Positions 41,187 through 45,323 of a stretch of 45,323 nucleotides of DNA are shown here, in pieces (position 1 is the first letter of the stretch; every line of letters begins with the position of its first letter). The stretch is from contig JAGADZ010000068.1 in the NCBI GenBank assembly GCA_017613375.1, positions 1 to 45,323 on the forward strand, written 5' to 3'. The DNA comes from Bacteroidales bacterium (GTDB lineage: Bacteria; Bacteroidota; Bacteroidia; Bacteroidales; P3). Made by a program: the position numbers and the translations under genes. Below the pieces are notes generated by a model. It did no database searches. It worked only from the letters and a program-made list of their open reading frames with translations, and was not told the origin of the DNA.

Positions 41187-41733
41187 CAGCGATATCGTCG
41201 CGCAGTTCCTCGAAGCGATAGAAACGGTGGCCGCATCTGTCCTTCCAGACCACACTCTGATGTTTAGGGAAAAGTTCCAACAAAGGATGATGGTCACCGA
41301 GCAACTCATCGTCGGTGCTCAGGGCGAAATTCAGCGGTGTGTCGTCAGGCCACTCCCCGTTGCAGTTCAACTTGGACTGGTGACGGAACACCTTACTGTC
41401 GAAATCGAAATAAACATCGGAGATATCATTCCCGAAGATGCGGTGTATAGTGTTAACGACATCATGTACAGGGTTTATAGCCCATACCGGACCATGGAAG
41501 AACGCCGTGGCGCACAAGGTCTGATAGCCGCCGAAACTGCTGCCGACAATCATCTTCACCTCTTCTGACGCCACTGTCTTGCGAATCTGTTCCTGGATTT
41601 CCCACGGGGAGCGGTTGTCATAGTCAAAAGTCGGCGACACCACGCGATGCAAGGGGAACATCCTACGCAGCGACTGACCCTTGATGGCATTTCCGTTGGA
41701 GCCGTAACCATGGATGTACATTATTGTTGACAT
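41176..41733 (-). CDS. YqiA-like alpha/beta-hydrolase esterase
   Basis: 185 residues. Oxyanion region MYIHGYGSNGNAIKG (5-19), nucleophile Ser66 in GSSFGG (64-69), a candidate Asp in STDDELLGDH and the catalytic His in DRCGHRFYRF. This is the short YqiA/YcfP (UPF0227) type. Its natural substrate is unknown. It overlaps the upstream membrane-protein gene by 13 bases and the convergent dcp by 11 bases. Confidence 0.85.
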   Translation of the reverse strand: MSTIMYIHGYGSNGNAIKGQSLRRMFPLHRVVSPTFDYDNRSPWEIQEQIRKTVASEEVKMIVGSSFGGYQTLCATAFFHGPVWAINPVHDVVNTIHRIFGNDISDVYFDFDSKVFRHQSKLNCNGEWPDDTPLNFALSTDDELLGDHHPLLELFPKHQSVVWKDRCGHRFYRFEELRDDIAATL

Positions 41734-44720
41734 ATCCTCTTAAGTTTTATGGTGCCCATATCTGACATGAGACTGTATTTATTAAAATAGCCACTGTCAA
41801 AATCCATGCCGAAGACCAAAGAATCCCCGGCATGAATCATATATGGCCGATAGTCTATCCGCTGGTATTCGCGATTTCTGTCCGGGAGGTCTTTGGGGTT
41901 GACCGGAGCGACATTTTTGTAACGCAGGTTGCGGCGGTCGAATTTCCGACGGCTCATATGTGGTGCCGACACCTCGAAATGGACGTTATAATCATTGCTG
42001 TAGAGTGTGAAACGGCCGTTGCTGTCGGTATAGGTGTTCATACCCACCGACCAGTCGTCGTTCCAGCCCCTGACGACGGCCCCCTCCACAGGATTTCCGT
42101 TTTGGTCCACAACCCTGCCTGTCACACAGACATTTGTATATGCCAGCATGTTATAGTAGTTCACCGGAAGGCTTTTGATGCTCATGGGACGGTAGTCGTT
42201 ACAGACATAGGCGACCTCCCTCAGTGCTTTTACGGCAGGTTTCCTATGTCCCGACGTATCACGCAATCCCGTGTACTGGGCTTCGAAGTTGACCCCTTCG
42301 GGGCTGTCGCCGAACTCCCACCAGCCATAGCCTATGGCTCCGAGATACTGTGCCCACAGGAATGTATTTCCGAGAAACAACGCCTGCCATTCGTAAGGAA
42401 TCGAGTCATTATCCGCCGGCAGGCCCGTCTCGCCGATCATCCAGGGCTTGCCGCAGTAATGGCTGTACCACCACATCTCTGACATGACACGCAGCGGATG
42501 ATAGGTATGCATCTCTATGAAATCCACCGGCAGCATGGAGGGGTCCCATTCAAAGACCTCTATAGGCTCGGCTGTGGCCACGGTGAAGAGCTGGTACGGG
42601 GCATATGTCCGTACCCATGTCCGCCACTGTTCCACCACATTCACGGCATCCTCTTTCTCGCGGTCGTGCACAGGGTCGAAATAAAGCGGCTCGTTCATGA
42701 AATCATAGGCCCACAAGGCCGGCAAGTCGGCAAGGGCACGCAGCAGTCCCTTGGTATAGCTCTGCCAGTAGGGTTCAAAAGGAGTCTTTATCAACAGCAT
42801 CACACGCAGACCGGCACTGTCGGCCTTCTGGACCATCCTGCGTGTTGCACGGAACATGGCCGCGGTGTCCATTTCGTCGCTCAGCACATCGAGGCACACA
42901 CGTACGGCATTGAAGCCCCACGACGCTATGGTGTCGAAATGTTCCTTTACAGAGCCGCGGCGGTAATAACTGACCGGGACGACTTCAAGCGAGTCGCCTA
43001 CCATACCAATTTCAACCTTATAGTTGAGCATCAAGGGAAACCATGGTTCGCCGTTGACGACAAAGCCACCGTCTTTCAGGGCGACAAAGTCCTTCTTTGT
43101 GAATATGTCGTCCGGAGAAGAGTTTATGACACTGTCGCTAATACGGCACAGTGAGATTCTTCCGTTACCTACAACACGCTCAAGACGACCAAAGAGATAC
43201 TCGGCATCATGAAAGTTAGACCGTATGATACTGTCCTCTATCACAATATGGTCATATTTGAATGTCAGAGCACTCTCCACGAGTCCCTTTTCAATCCACA
43301 TTACAGAATAGCCCTGACGGCCCATCTTGATGAAAGGAGCATTCTGAGGATAAGCAAACAGCGTCAGAATCTTCTCATCGCGTCCGACACCGACCTCGTC
43401 GAGCCACTTGTCGGCACCGTCGAAAGCCAGTCCGCACTGTTGGGCACGGTCGTAGCCTTTCTGACGGTCATGGATATCATGCTTGGCGGCATTATACATA
43501 CTGCCACATCCGACGACAAGCATCGCGACAGGCAGTATTCTCCACCACCCTCCAAACGACGGCAACTGTCTTACAGACCATAGGAAAACAAGAATGACAG
43601 GAACAAAGAGACTATCAAGGAAATAATAGTCATGGTCACAGAACTGACGCATCATAGCGACAAAGAAAAGCAGTGCCCCGAACAGGTAAACCACCAACAA
43701 CCAGCACAACGTAACTCCCCTGGGACGCTTGTGATTCACTATCATGAAATACAAAGCCGCAATCATTGCCGCAGCCACTGTCCAATGCTGCAGCCTGGAG
43801 AAATAGCGATATTTCCAACGCTCAGAGATGACATCGAATATCCGTTCCACATCGCTCCATCCTTTCGGGAACTGCAGACTGTTGAGGAACATCGACCCGT
43901 TTGCAGCCCTCAGATGAGCGTTCCAAAGCATATACCCCACAATCATTATCGCCGACAGGACCACAGGTGTCACGAACCGTGAAAACCGACATGGTCGGTC
44001 CTGTTTCCTGTATTCACTGAAACACCTCAGTGCCTCAAAGCAGCAGAGAGCCACGAGTGGCACGGCCTGAGAGGTACGCATCAATGTCGCCACAGTAAGG
44101 AACAACAACGACAACGGCCAGAACAGGCGTCTTCCCTCCTGATAATAGACTGTATAAGCCCACAACCCCATGAATACAAAGGCAATGGCAGGGACTGAAG
44201 GCAGGAAACTGTCGGAATAATACACCCATAACGGTGACGTAAGGGCGATGACTGTCACGGCAAGCGACTTCACATAATTGTCCGTCACCCTGCGACAGAA
44301 CAAAAAAAGGAACCATATACCGACGAGACCCACCACGAGAGTCCACAAACGGAACACCCATGGAGCCGAAGTCCCACAGAGGTGCATCAGAAACGCTGCT
44401 ACATAAGGATGTATGGGAAAGTCCACGGAGGTGACAGCGGTGCCGTCATCAAGCATCCAGTTGCCTGGAAATTGCTTGTTCATCACCAGAGTCTCAGGAT
44501 GAAAGAAGTCAAACCCGTTGTTCTGGAAACCTACAGCGATGGAGTACCAGTCAGCCTGCGACCATGCATGAATGTAGGCAGGGAAACTGTTTAATGAGGG
44601 CCACGCCGAGACAAAACCGATTGAAACAATGACAAACGCCGCCACGACAGAGCCAATCCACCGAGGCATGCCTTCCGTCTTAGTGTGGAAGATTTTGCGA
44701 TATCTGTTTCTCCTTTTCAT
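41721..44720 (-). CDS. GT-C glycosyltransferase / GH5-like glycosidase / carboxypeptidase-regulatory fusion
   Basis: 999 residues in three parts. Residues 1-410: a polytopic GT-C (GT39/ArnT-like) membrane domain with about ten helices; the first periplasmic loop has HAWSQADWYS with Asp57, the position of the catalytic Asp in this class. Residues 415-530 are a soluble extension usual in such proteins (ADKWLDEVGVGRDEKILTLFAYP). Residues about 545-835: a TIM-barrel glycosidase of GH5/clan A type, opening FVVNGEPWFPLMLNYK, with acid/base Glu677 in DFMNEP and nucleophile Glu764 in MIGETGLP. Residues about 863-920: a carboxypeptidase-regulatory-like beta domain (VTGRVVDQNGNPVEGAVVRGW). If the last helix (about 392-408) exits to the periplasm, all later domains are periplasmic, on the same side as the GT-C active site. 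Sugar and acceptor unknown. Promoter at 44780-44787. Confidence 0.85.
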   Translation of the reverse strand: MKRRNRYRKIFHTKTEGMPRWIGSVVAAFVIVSIGFVSAWPSLNSFPAYIHAWSQADWYSIAVGFQNNGFDFFHPETLVMNKQFPGNWMLDDGTAVTSVDFPIHPYVAAFLMHLCGTSAPWVFRLWTLVVGLVGIWFLFLFCRRVTDNYVKSLAVTVIALTSPLWVYYSDSFLPSVPAIAFVFMGLWAYTVYYQEGRRLFWPLSLLFLTVATLMRTSQAVPLVALCCFEALRCFSEYRKQDRPCRFSRFVTPVVLSAIMIVGYMLWNAHLRAANGSMFLNSLQFPKGWSDVERIFDVISERWKYRYFSRLQHWTVAAAMIAALYFMIVNHKRPRGVTLCWLLVVYLFGALLFFVAMMRQFCDHDYYFLDSLFVPVILVFLWSVRQLPSFGGWWRILPVAMLVVGCGSMYNAAKHDIHDRQKGYDRAQQCGLAFDGADKWLDEVGVGRDEKILTLFAYPQNAPFIKMGRQGYSVMWIEKGLVESALTFKYDHIVIEDSIIRSNFHDAEYLFGRLERVVGNGRISLCRISDSVINSSPDDIFTKKDFVALKDGGFVVNGEPWFPLMLNYKVEIGMVGDSLEVVPVSYYRRGSVKEHFDTIASWGFNAVRVCLDVLSDEMDTAAMFRATRRMVQKADSAGLRVMLLIKTPFEPYWQSYTKGLLRALADLPALWAYDFMNEPLYFDPVHDREKEDAVNVVEQWRTWVRTYAPYQLFTVATAEPIEVFEWDPSMLPVDFIEMHTYHPLRVMSEMWWYSHYCGKPWMIGETGLPADNDSIPYEWQALFLGNTFLWAQYLGAIGYGWWEFGDSPEGVNFEAQYTGLRDTSGHRKPAVKALREVAYVCNDYRPMSIKSLPVNYYNMLAYTNVCVTGRVVDQNGNPVEGAVVRGWNDDWSVGMNTYTDSNGRFTLYSNDYNVHFEVSAPHMSRRKFDRRNLRYKNVAPVNPKDLPDRNREYQRIDYRPYMIHAGDSLVFGMDFDSGYFNKYSLMSDMGTIKLKRICQQ

Positions 44721-44779
44721 CTCTTTCTATAAGTGATTTACAGCATCTTCAGCCTAAAAATCAAATTCAAGACACTCTG

Positions 44780-44787
44780 CAAAAATA
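44780..44787 (-). promoter_or_regulatory. -7 box of the fusion-protein gene
   Basis: Minus-strand TATTTTTG is a perfect TAnnTTTG 60 bases before the start. A TTTA lies 17 bases upstream, inside the heptamer-repeat element. Confidence 0.7.
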
Positions 44788-44803
44788 CACCATTTTTTAG
44801 ATA

Positions 44804-44910
44804 GTAAAGGTTAAAGTTTTGAGGTATGAGGTATGATGTAAGATGTATGAGGTATGAGGTGTGAGGTTTTTTAATGTTGAGGAGAAAAAAAGTTTTCGTT
44901 TTCGTTTTAA
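44804..44910 (+). repeat. Heptamer-repeat intergenic element, copy 3
   Basis: AAAGGTTAAAG, then degenerate TGAGGTA heptamers (44820-44868) and TTTTCGTTTTCGTTTT (about 44893-44908). It has the same ingredients as the other two copies but a different order. It lies between a minus-strand gene stop (44921) and the next minus-strand promoter. Confidence 0.7.
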
Positions 44911-44920
44911 ATAGTTATCT

Positions 44921-45322
44921 TTACTGCACCACAAGTTTTTTGCTCACGAAGCCTTGGCTGGTGTGTATCATCACTATGTACACTCCCGGATTCAGAGCCG
45001 ATATGTCGAGTATGGCGGCGAGACCCTGCAGGGGCTGTTCCATGACGCATTCGCCGTGCATGCCGTAGAGCGTCACCCCTGAGAGGGAGAAGGAGGAGCA
45101 CACCGTCACCTGCCCCGTCGCAGGGTTCGGCATCAGATAGGTGAATCTCTCCAGTGGCGACATCACCGCCGTGGTGTCGCCCCCGGTGGTGTCGATGTCC
45201 GTGGTGTCGGGCGGAGTGTCGCAGATAAAGATGCTTATGCTGTCGCTCCAGTCGCTGTAGAGGGTGGATGAGCGTTCACAGACAGCGCGGACGTAGGCCA
45301 CGTAGTGTGTGCAGCTGTCCAG
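44921..45322 (-). CDS. T9SS-secreted protein, C-terminal end (runs off the window)
   Basis: The minus-strand frame is open to the window edge (about 133 residues seen). It begins inside a fibronectin III-like domain (HYVAYVRAVCERSSTLYSDWSD), followed by a Thr/Asp-rich linker (DTTDIDTTGGDTT) and a type A T9SS sorting domain: YLMPNPATGQVTV, VTLYGMHGECV, LNPGVYIVMI, ending SKKLVVQ. A GTG at 45301 is in frame but lies inside the fibronectin domain and is not the start. Expected to be a cell-surface or secreted protein; its active domains lie outside. Confidence 0.85.
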   Translation of the reverse strand: MDSCTHYVAYVRAVCERSSTLYSDWSDSISIFICDTPPDTTDIDTTGGDTTAVMSPLERFTYLMPNPATGQVTVCSSFSLSGVTLYGMHGECVMEQPLQGLAAILDISALNPGVYIVMIHTSQGFVSKKLVVQ

Positions 45323-45323
45323 C

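Overview
The window reads as a chromosomal segment of a Bacteroidota bacterium, most likely order Bacteroidales. The evidence is: cargo proteins ending in type IX secretion (T9SS) type A sorting domains; eight promoters with the Bacteroidota -7 element TAnnTTTG, several with a TTTG-like -33 box about 20 bases upstream; no clear Shine-Dalgarno signals; family-typical genes (DUF4836 lipoprotein, DUF2723 membrane protein, FeoA-FeoB fusion with a Cys-rich partner, LptE, PorT-like barrel). I cannot assign a genus. Most of the window is housekeeping DNA with small mobile or repetitive insertions.

Layout. 1-4641 (minus): thyA, a mannose-1-phosphate guanylyltransferase and a secreted protein with a TonB-C-like tail, then an MNT/HepT toxin-antitoxin pair whose toxin gene overlaps the start of asnS (partial). 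4642-10660 (plus): rimP-nusA-infB behind a strong promoter and a leader hairpin, then a decayed four-helix-bundle (4HB) element, tRNA-Arg(CCT) and a tandem array of partial tRNA copies. 10660-17757: a 2365-residue T9SS adhesin-like protein. 18193: tRNA-His. 18322-24692 (minus): DUF2723 membrane protein, lptE and a small ORF; then rbfA, a LolE/FtsX-like permease, a tiny lipoprotein and a SprT-like protein; then a small outer-membrane barrel. 24877-28238 (plus): DUF4836 lipoprotein, ABC ATPase and permease. 28381-34217 (minus): PorT-like barrel; and a long co-directional set of SPFH protein, an inserted 4HB element, ribbon-helix-helix regulator, two small membrane proteins and NatA/NatB-like ABC exporter. 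34424-37053 (plus): FeoAB and Cys-rich partner. The rest: short-chain dehydrogenase, coiled-coil lipoprotein, M3 peptidase, YqiA-like esterase, an unusual glycosyltransferase-glycosidase fusion, and the C-terminus of a second T9SS cargo protein.

How the genes work together: RimP, NusA, IF-2 and RbfA serve ribosome maturation, transcription elongation and translation initiation. LptE, the LolE-like permease, the DUF2723 protein and the GDP-mannose enzyme serve envelope and glycan building. PorT-like protein and the two CTD-bearing proteins point to T9SS. The most unusual items are: (1) a 999-residue single polypeptide joining a GT-C membrane glycosyltransferase, a GH5-like glycosidase with both catalytic Glu residues, and a carboxypeptidase-regulatory-like domain; (2) two 4HB genes, one intact and one truncated, each enclosed by inverted short-period repeats and inserted between housekeeping genes, resembling rRNA intervening-sequence elements but outside rRNA; (3) a tandem array of tRNA-Arg 3' halves that carry a 24-base hairpin insertion.
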